Below are positions 1 through 9,349 of a stretch of DNA of 64,000 nucleotides, one piece after another. Position 1 is the first letter of the stretch. Every line of letters starts with the position of its first letter. Below the pieces are notes generated by a model. The model ran no database searches. It was not told the DNA's origin and was given only the letters and a program-made list of their open reading frames with translations. The position numbers were made by a program, and so were the translations under genes. This DNA is from Tunturiibacter gelidiferens (GTDB taxonomy: Bacteria; Acidobacteriota; Terriglobia; Terriglobales; Acidobacteriaceae), in contig NZ_JACCCV010000001.1 of assembly GCF_013410115.1 (NCBI RefSeq), forward strand, positions 310,001 through 374,000, written 5' to 3'.

Positions 1-828
1 GGTTGCCTGACCCATACCCGCATCGTCCCCAAGACGCGCCCCGCCGACGTCATCCTCAACGCCGAGCTGGAAGATCTCCTCAAACAAGTCGACGTCCGCT
101 TCAGCGCCGTTCAGACCATGAACGCGAGCGTCGAGATCGTCGCCACCACCGGCGGAGGCCGCCAGGGCAAAGAAACCCAGTATCCCAGCTTCAGCGGGTA
201 CATCTTCCTCAGAAAACCGCAAGACCTCCGCGTCCTGCTCCGCGTCCCCTTTCTCGGTTCGGTGGCCCTCGATATGGTCAGCGACGGCAAAACCTGGAGG
301 TTCTGGGTCCCCAGGCGAAATCTCGCCATGACCGGCACCAGCGAGGTCACCAAACCGTCCAGTAACGGCCTCGAAAATCTACGTCCCGCGGTCTTTTTCG
401 ACTCGCTCCTCATCCACGGCCTCGGCCCCGATCAGGTCGTCTCCCTCACCCAGGACACGCGGGTCGTAGCAAACGAAAAAAACAATAAGGACCTCATTGA
501 GGAACCCGACTACGACCTCGAGTTTCTCGCCCAGCCCAAGGGCCAGACCGCCCACACCGTTCGCGTCATCCACATCAGTCGCGCCAACCTGCTCCCCTAC
601 CAGCAGGACATCTACGGCCCCGACGGCACCGTCGTCACCCGCGCCTTCTACAGCAACTACCAGAAGTTCGGCGACACCCCCTTCCCCATGAAGATCGAGA
701 TCCGCCGCCCCCAGGATCAGTACACCCTGACCCTCACCCTCACCAAGCTCACCCTCAATCAAAAGCTAGAAGACGATCAGTTCGAACTGAAAATTCCCGA
801 CACCGTCCCCATCAAGAAAATGGACTAG
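1..828 (+). CDS. Outer-membrane lipoprotein, LolA/LolB or DUF4292-like (5' end cut by window)
   Basis: The reading frame is open from the first base and ends with TAG at 826-828, so the true start lies outside the window. The first two residues are Gly-Cys, which fits the end of a lipobox, so the mature lipoprotein probably begins at the Cys codon at 4-6. The rest (about 270 residues) is beta-rich, with a W-F-W-V-P segment and a late KIEIRRPQDQYTLTLTLTKL-type strand, as in outer-membrane lipoprotein-sorting or DUF4292 proteins that handle hydrophobic cargo in the periplasm. The family call rests on general resemblance. An internal ATG at 118 would leave out the lipid anchor and is not preferred. 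Confidence 0.6.
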   Translation, partial: GCLTHTRIVPKTRPADVILNAELEDLLKQVDVRFSAVQTMNASVEIVATTGGGRQGKETQYPSFSGYIFLRKPQDLRVLLRVPFLGSVALDMVSDGKTWRFWVPRRNLAMTGTSEVTKPSSNGLENLRPAVFFDSLLIHGLGPDQVVSLTQDTRVVANEKNNKDLIEEPDYDLEFLAQPKGQTAHTVRVIHISRANLLPYQQDIYGPDGTVVTRAFYSNYQKFGDTPFPMKIEIRRPQDQYTLTLTLTKLTLNQKLEDDQFELKIPDTVPIKKMD

Positions 829-1020
829 CCTGCGCCTCGGTCGCCGTCGCTAAACTTGTTTAGTGACGCTTCCGCAGTCTGCTCTTTTGTTGTCATTCTG
901 CAGCCCGCTCAGTGTCGCAAAGCTCGGCTTCGGCGAAGTCGTCATCACCCTCCCCCACTGGCATATATCGGCATATTGCGCTTTTGCTGGTTCATTACGA
1001 TCGAAATACCAGAGAAGGTG

Positions 1021-1056
1021 TCATTCCGACCGGAGCGCAGCGGAGCGGAGGAATTT
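1021..1056. repeat. Dispersed intergenic repeat (CATTCCGACCGGAGC type)
   Basis: This A/G-rich stretch (TTCCGACCGGAGC, then CAGCGGAGCGGAGGAA) lies in the 264-bp gap between the lipoprotein and DoxX genes. A diverged relative (CATTTCGACCGCAACC ... CAGCGGAGTGCAGAGGAG) occurs at about 6882-6927, also between genes. It looks like a dispersed intergenic repeat family. Nothing else was recognised in this gap. Confidence 0.45.
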
Positions 1057-1092
1057 GCTTTTTCTCGTCAGCTCAAGAGTACGTTTGAAGCT

Positions 1093-1578
1093 CTAGTCCT
1101 CCGCCCACCGCGCCCCGGCATCAGCCACCCCATACGAGCCGCGCTCCGACCGCCCCTCGCGCTTGACGACCGAAACTAGCGCCCCCAGCAGCAGAGCACC
1201 ACCCGCGTCCGCAAACACCGAGTAGCTCAGCGGCTGCTTGATCCCCACGCTCCACGTCATCGCCAACGCGAACAGCGCAAACAACCCAGCCGATCCATAA
1301 GCGACATACTCCAGCTTGTACCCAATCAACAGCCCCGCTCCAAACACAATCTCAAACCCTGTAGCAATCCACGCCAGCGCAGGAATCAACGCCTTCGGCG
1401 CGAAGCTGTTCACAACGCCGCAGTAAGCCACGAAGTGAGCCCAGTCGCCCCACGAAGCCCGCGGCGATCCATACGGCCCCCACAACCCAAATCTATCCGC
1501 CACGGCCGAAAGCAGCGTCACCGCCAGCGCAACCCGCCCCACCCATAACGCAAACGTCACAACGCGAGAAGATCTCAT
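1093..1578 (-). CDS. DoxX-like integral membrane protein
   Basis: About 161 residues with four hydrophobic segments and the arrangement of DoxX/DoxD-family membrane proteins (WVGRVALAVTLLSAVADRFG, then WIATGFEIVFGAGLLIG). Members of the family sit in the inner membrane and most have no firm function. The start is placed at ATG 1576-1578 (MRSSRVV), because the upstream extension to 1638 is charged and unlike the family N-terminus. It lies downstream of the Gfo/Idh/MocA gene on the same strand, separated by about 110 bp. The C-terminal tail is hydrophilic and Arg-rich. Confidence 0.7.
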   Translation of the reverse strand: MRSSRVVTFALWVGRVALAVTLLSAVADRFGLWGPYGSPRASWGDWAHFVAYCGVVNSFAPKALIPALAWIATGFEIVFGAGLLIGYKLEYVAYGSAGLFALFALAMTWSVGIKQPLSYSVFADAGGALLLGALVSVVKREGRSERGSYGVADAGARWAED

Positions 1579-1691
1579 AAGCAAAGAATCAAACCGCAGG
1601 CTCCCCCTCCCAAACATACCGCACTCCGGAAGCCGCATCCACCAAACTAAGCGAACGATCTACGCCCTTTCCATTAAGGGAAATCCAGCCG

Positions 1692-2780
1692 TCACAGGTA
1701 GTCTTGCAACCCCGCCCGCGCTGCATGCCCCGCAATCGCCTCATTGATCTCGAGCGCCAAAGCAAGCGCTGCATGCCCATCCTCGCCCGAGACCAACGGT
1801 CGCGTGCGCGTGCGTACCGCCTGCAGAAACGCCTCAATCTCCAGCCGCAGCGGCTCGCCCAGCTCCACCGACACCTTCTTCAGAGACAGCCCCGCCGAAG
1901 GATGTCCGCCCAAAAGCGATCCCAGCTGCGCCCCCGCCTGTTGCGCCTTCTCCGCCATCGCAGCCAGCACCGCCGGATCCATCCCCGCAGCCGCCGTCAC
2001 ATCGATCATCAACAGATCCTGCCGCGCAAAATCCAGCGAGAGATACTGATGCGGCTGAAAAAATCGCAGCTTCCTCACCCGCTCCGTACTCACCCGGCTC
2101 GCCGTAAAGTTCGCAATGCAGCCATTCTCGAACTCCACCCGCACATTCGCAATATCCACCTTGCGCGACAGCACCGGCAACCCCACCGCGCGCACCTCGC
2201 GCACCGGCGAAGCCACCAGGCTCAGCACAATATCCAGATCGTGGATCATCAGATCCAGAACAACATCCACATCCAGCGAACGCGGCGTAAAGATACTCAG
2301 ACGGTGCGCCTCAAAGAACATCGGCTTATGCAGATGTTCCCGCGCGGCAGTCACCGCGGGATTAAATCTCTCCAGGTGCCCCACCTGCACCACGCGCCCA
2401 TGCTTGCGAGCCAGCTCCAGAATCAGATCAGCATCAGCAAGATTAGCCGCCAGCGGCTTCTCAATCAGCAGATCCACCCCAGCCGCCAACAGCGGCGCAG
2501 CCGCGCTCGCATGATGGACCGTCGGCACGCAAACCGACGCAGCATCAAGCCGCCCAACCGCAGCCAGGCAAGCCTCAATCGTCTCAAAGCCCGCCACACC
2601 AAACTTCTCCGAAGCCGCAGCCAGAGCCGCCGAATCCCGATCCACCACGGCCACAAGCTCAACCGCCTGCCCAGCGTGCTGTAGCTCCCGCAGCACCCGC
2701 AGATGATTCCGCCCAAACGCTCCCGCCCCAACCACCGCGACACGCAGAGCCTGCGTCCCAGCCACACCTTCTTGTGCCAC
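1692..2780 (-). CDS. Gfo/Idh/MocA family NAD(P)-dependent sugar dehydrogenase
   Basis: A 362-residue protein with an N-terminal Rossmann fold (VVGAGAFGRNH at about residues 15-25), the family EKPLA motif near residue 107, and VGHLERFNP and DLMIHDLDIV segments in the catalytic domain. These enzymes oxidise or reduce sugar rings. The GHLERFNP/IHDLDIV pattern resembles the UDP-GlcNAc 3-dehydrogenase (GnnA)-like branch linked to lipid A synthesis, but no lpx genes are in view, so the substrate is unassigned. The start is GTG at 2778-2780, which shares one base with the TAG of the upstream small gene (TAGTG), indicating translational coupling. Confidence 0.85.
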   Translation of the reverse strand: MAQEGVAGTQALRVAVVGAGAFGRNHLRVLRELQHAGQAVELVAVVDRDSAALAAASEKFGVAGFETIEACLAAVGRLDAASVCVPTVHHASAAAPLLAAGVDLLIEKPLAANLADADLILELARKHGRVVQVGHLERFNPAVTAAREHLHKPMFFEAHRLSIFTPRSLDVDVVLDLMIHDLDIVLSLVASPVREVRAVGLPVLSRKVDIANVRVEFENGCIANFTASRVSTERVRKLRFFQPHQYLSLDFARQDLLMIDVTAAAGMDPAVLAAMAEKAQQAGAQLGSLLGGHPSAGLSLKKVSVELGEPLRLEIEAFLQAVRTRTRPLVSGEDGHAALALALEINEAIAGHAARAGLQDYL

Positions 2781-2992
2781 TACTTCTTTTCGACCGGAGC
2801 CTCAACCGCCTCGCGGCAGCGGGCATACAGCTCAAGCAGATGCGTCACCTGTTCCTCACTCTTCGACGAGGTAGGCAGACCAAAACCAGTTGATCCCGCC
2901 GATTTGCTTCCAACATTCGCCTGCGATGCAACAAACTTGAGTAGGTCAAGCGCGATATCTTCGGTACGGCGCGCTGTGCTGATGGATTCCAT
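2780..2992 (-). CDS. Small hypothetical protein coupled to Gfo/Idh/MocA dehydrogenase
   Basis: A 70-residue protein, mostly helical (MESISTARRTEDIALDLLKFVA, then EEQVTHLLELYARCREAVE), with no recognised domain. Its stop codon overlaps the GTG start of the dehydrogenase by one base, so the two are probably one transcript. The coupling is the main reason to believe it is a gene; size and composition alone would be weak support. Confidence 0.6.
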   Translation of the reverse strand: MESISTARRTEDIALDLLKFVASQANVGSKSAGSTGFGLPTSSKSEEQVTHLLELYARCREAVEAPVEKK

Positions 2993-3119
2993 GAAGTGGT
3001 TCCTCTCGTTTCTCTTAGCCTGATGTTAACGGCCCACATGCCATGCACGCAAATGGGTGCCGCTTCACCACAACGATAGACTTCTCCTGCAACGTCTACC
3101 AATGGAGGTGCACTTGGAA

Positions 3120-3938
3120 ATGAAATTAGAGGACCATGACGACGACCTGACCAGGTTCGAAGCCGAAGGCGTCGCACTCCCGCCGCTCGAACACCACGGC
3201 CACGTCGAACACGAGGGAGCCCGCATCTGGTACGCGACCTACGGCTCCGGCTCGCCTGTCATCCTGCTCCACGGAGGCCTCGGCCACAGCGGCAACTGGG
3301 GCTATCAGGTCCCCGCGCTCCTCGAAGCCGGCCACCGCGTCATCCTCATCGACAGCCGAGGCCACGGCCGCAGCACACGCAACACCCGCCCCTACACCTA
3401 CGAGCTCATGGCCTCCGACGTCCTCGCCGTCATGGACACCCTGCATCTCAAACAAGCGTCCCTCGTCGGCTGGAGCGACGGCGCCTGCACCGCTCTCATC
3501 GTCGCCGCGCAAGCCCCCACCCGCGTCGCCGGCGCATTTTTCTTCGGCTGCAACATGGACCCCAGCGGCCTGAAGCAAATTAACCAACACAACTCCCTGC
3601 TCTCCCGTTGTCTCTCCCGCCACTTGCAGGACTACGCCCAGCTCTCCGCCACACCCGATCAGTTCCACGAGTTCGCCGAGGCCGTTGGCATCATGATGAA
3701 GTCCCAACCCAACTACTCCACGCACGATCTATCCCAGATCGGCGTGCCAGTCCTGATCGTCCAGGCCGAACACGACGAGTTCATCCGGGATGAACACGCC
3801 CAGTACCTCGCTCAAAACATCCCAGACGCAAAGCTCCTCTTCCTGAAAGAAGTAAGCCACTTCGCCCCGCTGCAGCGCCCGCAGCAGTTCAACGCCGCCC
3901 TGCTCGCCTTCCTCAGCGAACGCCAACCCCAGCGTTAG
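3120..3938 (+). CDS. Alpha/beta hydrolase
   Basis: About 272 residues with the alpha/beta hydrolase core: oxyanion segment VILLHGGLGHSGNW, nucleophile elbow GWSDG (Ser nucleophile), acid loop QAEHDEFI and the late catalytic His in EVSHFAP. It is cytoplasmic, with no signal peptide; the substrate is unknown, as usual for this fold. The start is set at ATG 3120 because GGAGGT at 3104-3109 sits 10 nt upstream. An earlier GTG at 3057 has no comparable ribosome site. It is divergent from the dehydrogenase operon. Confidence 0.85.
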   Translation: MKLEDHDDDLTRFEAEGVALPPLEHHGHVEHEGARIWYATYGSGSPVILLHGGLGHSGNWGYQVPALLEAGHRVILIDSRGHGRSTRNTRPYTYELMASDVLAVMDTLHLKQASLVGWSDGACTALIVAAQAPTRVAGAFFFGCNMDPSGLKQINQHNSLLSRCLSRHLQDYAQLSATPDQFHEFAEAVGIMMKSQPNYSTHDLSQIGVPVLIVQAEHDEFIRDEHAQYLAQNIPDAKLLFLKEVSHFAPLQRPQQFNAALLAFLSERQPQR

Positions 3939-4004
3939 ATCGAAGCTCTGTCCTGCCGGACGGGCCCACTGCGCGTGGAGCGGGCGTTCACACGCCTCTC
4001 TGGA

Positions 4005-4073
4005 GCTTCGCGTGGTCCTCCCGTTGGTCGGAAATCATCTTCCCTCGCGACCAACGGGAGGACCAAGCGAAGC
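4005..4073. repeat. Long inverted repeat, dispersed element with a second copy near 18.5 kb
   Basis: Two 26-nt arms (4005-4030 and 4048-4073) pair with a single mismatch around a 17-nt loop; the core of each arm is GGTCCTCCCGTTGGT or its complement. The sequence TCCTGCCGGACGGGCC just upstream (about 3951-3966) and the CACTTCGTGAC/GGTATACC pieces downstream recur around 18510-18615. It lies between the convergent hydrolase and alr genes, so it could serve as a bidirectional terminator, but there is no T-run. Confidence 0.75.
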
Positions 4074-4120
4074 GGTATACAAGTCACGAAGTGACCGCCG
4101 CCCGCGCAGGGCGCACTTCC

Positions 4121-5317
4121 CTAACCGGCAATCCCACACCGATGCGCCGCCCGCACGCCGCAGACAATCTCATAGGCAATCGTGCCCGCCAGCCGCGCAT
4201 GATCGTCCGCCGTCGCCCCGTCCCCCAGCACCACCACCTCATCCCCCACCGCAACATCTGCGATCCCGCTCACATCCACAACGGTAAGGTTCATCGACAC
4301 CCGCCCCACAATCGCCGCCCTCTGCCCCCGCACCATCGCCCACCCCCCCAGCCGCGCGTTCGACGCCGAAAGCTCCCGTCGCAGTCCATCCGCATATCCA
4401 ACCGGCAGCAGCGCCAGCCGCATCGCTCGCTCCGCCACAAAGATCCCGTTATACCCAACCGTCTCTCCCGCCTCCACCTCGCGCACCCCAATCACTCGCG
4501 TCTTCCACGTCATCACCGGCTGCAGCTCCCGTCGCACCGTGTTCAGCCCGCCACCCTCGATCGGAAGACAGTACCCATAAAGCGCAATCCCGGTCCGCAC
4601 CATAGACTTTGCCCCAACCCCAGCCGCCAGTCCCCGCAGCCACGCAACATTTCCTTCTCCCCCCTGATTGTCCAGCGTCGAAGAGTTCCCCGCATGCACC
4701 CACACTGGCCGCAACCCCGCCGCCGCAACCGCACCCATCGCCTCCTCAAATCTCTTCCTCTGCGCCACCGTCTGCGCCGACCCCGCCACCTCCGACGACG
4801 CAAAGTGCGTCATCACCCCATTCACCCGTAACGCAGTCTGCCCCTTCACCCATCCCAGCAGCGCCTCCAGCTCCTCCCCCGGCGTCACCCCCTGCCGAGC
4901 CATCCCCGTATCGATCTCCACATGAACCGGCATCACCACTCCGCCACTCTGCCCGGCAGCCTCCACCAGCCACTCCATCTGCTCCCTTAGCCAAACCACC
5001 GGCGTCAGCCCATGCCGAATCACATCCCCCACATCCTCGCGCAGCAACCCCGACATCACCAGAATCTCCGGCTGCTCTCGCCGCGAAATCCCAGCCCCGG
5101 CCAAAGCCTCCCGCACCGCCGCACCCTCAGCAACATCGGTCACACCCAGCCACTCCGCACCCGCCCTAGCCAGCACCGGCGCACACACCGCCGCTCCATG
5201 CCCATACGCATTGGCCTTCACCACTGCCAGCACCGCAGTCTCCGCACCAGCCGCCCCTTGCAGCAGCCTGTAGTTTCCCGCCAGCCGCCGCTCCGAAACC
5301 TCCACCCAGTTCTTCAC
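4121..5317 (-). CDS. alr: Alanine racemase
   Basis: PLP-dependent racemase converting L-alanine to D-alanine for peptidoglycan, cytoplasmic. At 398 residues it has the usual length. Visible landmarks are the PLP lysine in VVKANAYGHG (Lys34), substrate and PLP-contacting segments MVRTGIALYGY (about 239-248), the catalytic tyrosine in ETVGYNGIF (Tyr289), and the family signature LLPVGYADG. The start codon ATG encodes MKNWVEVS, matching the family N-terminus (W-x-E-V). It is transcribed alone on the minus strand, divergent from the SGNH gene. Confidence 0.95.
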   Translation of the reverse strand: MKNWVEVSERRLAGNYRLLQGAAGAETAVLAVVKANAYGHGAAVCAPVLARAGAEWLGVTDVAEGAAVREALAGAGISRREQPEILVMSGLLREDVGDVIRHGLTPVVWLREQMEWLVEAAGQSGGVVMPVHVEIDTGMARQGVTPGEELEALLGWVKGQTALRVNGVMTHFASSEVAGSAQTVAQRKRFEEAMGAVAAAGLRPVWVHAGNSSTLDNQGGEGNVAWLRGLAAGVGAKSMVRTGIALYGYCLPIEGGGLNTVRRELQPVMTWKTRVIGVREVEAGETVGYNGIFVAERAMRLALLPVGYADGLRRELSASNARLGGWAMVRGQRAAIVGRVSMNLTVVDVSGIADVAVGDEVVVLGDGATADDHARLAGTIAYEIVCGVRAAHRCGIAG

Positions 5318-5478
5318 ATCCCTATCCTACCGTCGCCGCCCGCTCCAGCAGATCCTCCCCAAATACCTCTTGTTCCCCATCGCACCCCGAGTGTGATACA
5401 AAGCCACGTCTGCAGAAAGCACACCCGCCGCGCCTCCACCCAGGGTCCGCGACGTCTCCAAGGGGTTTGTCCGTCGCC

Positions 5479-6837
5479 ATGAAAATGAATAGCCGTTCAG
5501 TCCTGTTGCACTCCAGCCTAGCCGCTGCCCTCGCCCTTTCTTTCGCCGGTTGCAACAATAACGGCAGCAGCACCTCCAAGGAGCTCGCCGACCTCCAGGC
5601 CCAGCAGGCCAAGAACATCGGCAACTTCTCCAACACCGTCTTCCTCGGCGACTCCCTCACCGCCGGCTTCCAGAGCGGCTCCCTCCTCGACACCACTCAG
5701 GTCCATGGCTGGGCCCCCGTCCTCGCCGCCCAGGCCGGCTTCAACATCATCCAACCGCTCATCGCCTATCCCGGCGCCCCTAACGTCCTCCAGCTCGAAT
5801 CGCTCGGACCACCGCCCGTCATCACGCAAGTCGAGCCCACAGTCACCACCAAAGGCCGCGACAACTTCGCCACCCAGGTCACCGACCTCGCGGTCCCCGG
5901 AGCCCTGCTCAACGACGTCATGAACACCCTCCCGCTGGTCAATCCGAGCACCCCCCAGCAGCAGATCACCCAACTTGTCCTCGGCTTCCCCGGTCTCGGC
6001 TACGGACAGGCCAACAGCCAGGCCACCTTCGCCATCAAGGCCCAACCCACCACCATCTTCCTCTGGATCGGCAACAACGACGCCCTCGTCGCCGACGAGA
6101 CCGGCATGCCCTCCAGCATGACCTCCGTCGCCAACTTCACCAGCCAGTACCAGGCCCTCATCACCGAGCTCACCACGATGACCCCCGCTCACCTCGTCAT
6201 CGCCAACATCCCCGACGTCACCAAAGTCCCCTACCTCACCCCCGCCGCTCTGGTCCTCGGCGAAGTCTCCGCCGAAACCGGCCTTCCCATCGCCGTTCTC
6301 AGCCAGATCCTCGGCATCGTCCCCGGCGACCTCGTCAATCCCACCGGTACCGCCGAGATCCCGCTCATCCTCACAGGCCAACAGAAAGGCCCCATCGACG
6401 ACGCCGGCTTCCTCTCGGCCGCCGAGGTCGTGACTGTCCAGACTCAGGTCACAGCCTTCAACCAGGTCATCGCCTCTCAGGCAAAGGCCGCCAACGCAAC
6501 CCTTGTCGACATCAACGCCCTCTTCAACCAGGCCTTCGCCAATGGCGTCACCATCAACGGTTACACCGGCACCTCCAGCTTTCTCGGCGGCATCTTCGCC
6601 CTCGACGGCATCCACCCCACCAACGTCGGATACGCCGTAGTCGCCAACACCTTCATCGACACCATGAACACCGCGATCAGCACCAAGATCCCTGACGTCC
6701 CCCTGGGCCCCGTCGCCGCCACCGACCCCTACTGGCCGCCCAACCTCGCCGCCGAGGTCGCCCCCTCCGCCCGCCCCAGAATCATGCCAGCCAACGCCGG
6801 AAAACACATCTCCAGCATCCTCGGAACGAAGCAGTAG
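5479..6837 (+). CDS. SGNH/GDSL-family lipoprotein esterase
   Basis: A secreted lipoprotein of about 452 residues: a Lys/Arg n-region, a hydrophobic core and lipobox LSFAGC followed by NNNGSS. The hydrolase core starts at VFLGDSLTAGF (GDSL block I Ser), with the block III-type segment IGNNDA and the block V pair in DGIHPTNVGY (Asp and His). Such enzymes hydrolyse esters at the cell surface or in the periplasm; the substrate is unknown. ATG 5479 is chosen as start because it gives a clean signal peptide; AAGGGG lies about 14 nt upstream. A TTG at 5467 is an alternative. Confidence 0.85.
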   Translation: MKMNSRSVLLHSSLAAALALSFAGCNNNGSSTSKELADLQAQQAKNIGNFSNTVFLGDSLTAGFQSGSLLDTTQVHGWAPVLAAQAGFNIIQPLIAYPGAPNVLQLESLGPPPVITQVEPTVTTKGRDNFATQVTDLAVPGALLNDVMNTLPLVNPSTPQQQITQLVLGFPGLGYGQANSQATFAIKAQPTTIFLWIGNNDALVADETGMPSSMTSVANFTSQYQALITELTTMTPAHLVIANIPDVTKVPYLTPAALVLGEVSAETGLPIAVLSQILGIVPGDLVNPTGTAEIPLILTGQQKGPIDDAGFLSAAEVVTVQTQVTAFNQVIASQAKAANATLVDINALFNQAFANGVTINGYTGTSSFLGGIFALDGIHPTNVGYAVVANTFIDTMNTAISTKIPDVPLGPVAATDPYWPPNLAAEVAPSARPRIMPANAGKHISSILGTKQ

Positions 6838-6881
6838 ATATCTAAAAAGGCCAGCCTCAAAACTCTGCAAATCGTCATTTC

Positions 6882-7016
6882 GACCGCAACCGCGCAGTCT
6901 CATCGCACAGCGGAGTGCAGAGGAGATTGTTTGCGAAACTCTATCCTCAGACACCAGCCCATCGCTGCCCATTTCCAAATTGCGGACAATCCAGTAGAAG
7001 ACAATCCAGTAGAAAA
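6882..7016. repeat. Intergenic repeat remnant and 15-bp tandem duplication
   Basis: The 377-bp gap between the SGNH and FAD-oxidoreductase genes holds a diverged copy of the 1.0-kb repeat (CATTTCGACCGC ... AGCGGAGTGCAGAGGAG, about 6882-6927) and two adjacent copies of GACAATCCAGTAGAA (about 6986-7015). No convincing small gene was found. Confidence 0.4.
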
Positions 7017-7214
7017 TGACGAGATCCTTGTTTCCCGGTGCCGATCCCACAACGAGGTGATACCCTCCGGATTGCCTATACTCCGACCGGAGTTCGGCGG
7101 CCAACTTCCACACCAGATTCACGCTTCCCGGTAACCGCGTCTGCCCGCAACAGCGTTCACCAGACCCCAAGGTGTTGATGCGAGCTCACTGAGCCGCGCT
7201 GGAGGAGATAACGA

Positions 7215-8576
7215 ATGACGCCTCAAATTGATACGAGTGATCCGCAGGAATTGAAAAGCCTGGTTCGGGGCACAGTTCATCTCCCCGGCGGCGACGGCTA
7301 CGATGAGGCGCGGCAGGTCTGGAACGGCATGATCGACCGCCGGCCGGCAGCGATCGTCTGCGCCGCCGGAGTCGCAGACGTGATCGCGACCGTGCAGTTC
7401 GCGAGTGAACGCGGTCTCCCGGTTGCCATCCGTGGCGGCGGCCACAACGTGGCGGGAACCGCGGTAGGCAATGGCAGCATCGTCATCGACCTTGCAAGGT
7501 TGAAGTCGGTTCAGGTCGATTCAGCCGAGCGCAGAGCGCGCGCAGGCGGCGGTGTCTTGTGGTGCGAATACGATCACGAGACGCAAGCCTTTGGCCTCGC
7601 TTCACCGGGAGGCGCGATCTCGACCACTGGCATCGCCGGCCTCACCCTTGGTGGAGGCTACGGCTACCTGTCGCGGCGTTACGGAATGGCTTGCGACAAC
7701 CTCGTTTCCGCCGACGTCGTCACAGCCTCCGGGGAACTGGTGACCGCGAGTGCCGACTCCAACCCCGATCTCTTCTGGGCGCTACGCGGCGGTGGAGGCA
7801 ACTTCGGGGTCGTCACGGCGTTCGAATTTCAACTTCATCCCGTCCGGGAACCGCTCGGCGGAATGATCGTGTTTCCGTTCGAGTTGTCGAAGACCGTATT
7901 GCAGCGATTTCGCGACCTGTCTCTCGAAGCGAGCGACAACCTTACGCTATTGGCCGCAGTCCTGCCGGCTCCGGACGGCGGGAAGGCCGTCGCCGTAGTG
8001 TTGAGCGATATCGGGACCGAAGGGGAGGGCGAACGCGCCCTTCAGTCTTTCCGCGAACTGGGATCGGTTCTGGTCGACACGGTCGCGCGCATGCCATACT
8101 GCGCGTTGCAGCAACAAGTCGATGTGTCCTACCCCAAGGGCCAGCGTCACTTCTGGAAATCCGCGTTTCTCAAAACTCTCACCGACGACATCTTCGACCT
8201 GATGATCGAAACCCTCAGCACGTCCCCTTCGCCACGGAACCTCATCATGATCGAGGTCTACGGAGGCGCGGTTGCACGGGTACCCACAGACGCCACGGCC
8301 TTCGGACACCGCGACGCAATGTTCAACCTGAGTCTTCTGGCCATCTCGGACGATCCCGCAATCGACACCGAACAAACGGCGTGGGCGCGGGATGGCTGGC
8401 AGAAGATTCTCCCCTACTCAACCGGCGGCGCCTACGTAAACTATCTCTCGGAGGGAGAGGACGTGCACTCCGCCTACAGCGACGCCCGCTTCCAGCGCCT
8501 CGCGGCGATCAAAGCGCAGTACGATCCCGCGAATCTGTTCCGCTTCAATCAAAACATTCCGCCCGCGAAGAGTTAG
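7215..8576 (+). CDS. FAD-binding oxidoreductase with C-terminal BBE domain
   Basis: A 453-residue flavoprotein of the PCMH/berberine-bridge-enzyme-like family. The FAD-attachment motif RGGGHN is at about residues 73-78 (His77 likely carries 8-alpha-histidyl FAD). The second attachment cysteine seen in bicovalent members is not present in the SPGGAISTTGIAGLTLGGG segment, so a single covalent bond is expected. The C-terminus YVNYLSEGED ... RFNQNIPP is a typical BBE domain. These enzymes oxidise alcohols, sugars or small phenolics; the substrate is unknown. A GGAGGAG at 7201-7207 supports ATG 7215. Confidence 0.88.
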   Translation: MTPQIDTSDPQELKSLVRGTVHLPGGDGYDEARQVWNGMIDRRPAAIVCAAGVADVIATVQFASERGLPVAIRGGGHNVAGTAVGNGSIVIDLARLKSVQVDSAERRARAGGGVLWCEYDHETQAFGLASPGGAISTTGIAGLTLGGGYGYLSRRYGMACDNLVSADVVTASGELVTASADSNPDLFWALRGGGGNFGVVTAFEFQLHPVREPLGGMIVFPFELSKTVLQRFRDLSLEASDNLTLLAAVLPAPDGGKAVAVVLSDIGTEGEGERALQSFRELGSVLVDTVARMPYCALQQQVDVSYPKGQRHFWKSAFLKTLTDDIFDLMIETLSTSPSPRNLIMIEVYGGAVARVPTDATAFGHRDAMFNLSLLAISDDPAIDTEQTAWARDGWQKILPYSTGGAYVNYLSEGEDVHSAYSDARFQRLAAIKAQYDPANLFRFNQNIPPAKS

Positions 8577-8664
8577 CCGCCCGACCACTCTCCGTCCGCA
8601 GGTCCGGAAACGGAAAGTAATCCAGAGGCCATTCGCTGCCTGGTTGGATAGATACAGCGCGCCC

Positions 8665-9291
8665 CTATTTTCGCCGCCTGCCGGGCGGAGTGGAGGGGTG
8701 CCTCGGCGTTGAGCGCGAACCTGCGATGAGGATGTCAACAAGACGGCGGGCGCTGGGCTCCCAGCCGGGCTGAGCAGCGGTGTGGAAGACGCCAACGAGG
8801 GCACGGACGAAGTCATTGGCGTCGGTGTCGGAGCGGAGATCGCCACTGGCGACGGCCCGATTTACGGAGGCTACAAAGGCGGTGTGGATGAGCGACCGGG
8901 AGCCTTCCATAAGCCGCACGGAGCCTCCAGCGATCGTATTCATGGCCGGGATGATGAGCATCTTTCCGGCGACATGGTCGATAAAGAGAAGCATCCACGC
9001 ACGCAGCGCTTCTAGCGGTGGCATGGTGGCAGCGAAGCGCTGTTCGGCTGCAGCAAGCTTTTCGACTTCGCTGCGATAAACAGCTTCGATGAGGTCGTCG
9101 CGAGTTGCGAAGTGGCGATATAGGGTAGCGTTGCCGATGCCGGATCGGCGTGCGATGTCGTCGAGGCTCGCAGCTGCTCCATCGCGTGTGAAAACATCCT
9201 TGGCCACCTCAAGGATGCGCTCGCGGTTGCGCTCCGCGTCGGCACGGGGTTTGCGAGCAGGCAAGGGGCGCGACAACTTCTTTTTGGCCAT
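8665..9291 (-). CDS. TetR/AcrR family transcriptional regulator
   Basis: About 208 residues. The N-terminal TetR helix-turn-helix reads RERILEVAKDVFTRDG, then SLDDIARRSGIGNATLYRHFATRDDLIEAVY, followed by an all-helical ligand domain and a Pro/Arg-rich tail. The start is placed at ATG 9289-9291 (MAKKK), since a further-upstream start would overlap the operator region. It is divergent from an NAD-dependent SDR gene, and two identical-core palindromes lie between them, so it probably represses itself and the SDR gene in response to a small molecule. Confidence 0.88.
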   Translation of the reverse strand: MAKKKLSRPLPARKPRADAERNRERILEVAKDVFTRDGAAASLDDIARRSGIGNATLYRHFATRDDLIEAVYRSEVEKLAAAEQRFAATMPPLEALRAWMLLFIDHVAGKMLIIPAMNTIAGGSVRLMEGSRSLIHTAFVASVNRAVASGDLRSDTDANDFVRALVGVFHTAAQPGWEPSARRLVDILIAGSRSTPRHPSTPPGRRRK

Positions 9292-9319
9292 AGAAGCGGA
9301 GACGAAAATTTTATGCAAC

Positions 9320-9334
9320 CGGGGACTATCCCCG
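9320..9334. promoter_or_regulatory. TetR operator candidate 1
   Basis: Palindrome CGGGGACTATCCCCG, 29 bp upstream of the TetR start. Its 7-bp arms are the same as in site 2, and the site centres are 30 bp apart (about three helical turns). The following GTTTAT is also shared. Confidence 0.75.
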
Positions 9335-9349
9335 TTTATCTCATTTATG

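Noticed and set aside
5518..7170. 550-codon open frame on the minus strand over the SGNH gene
   Set aside because: It mirrors the plus-strand lipoprotein's high-GC third positions and has a Gly/Asp/Val-rich composition with no domain.
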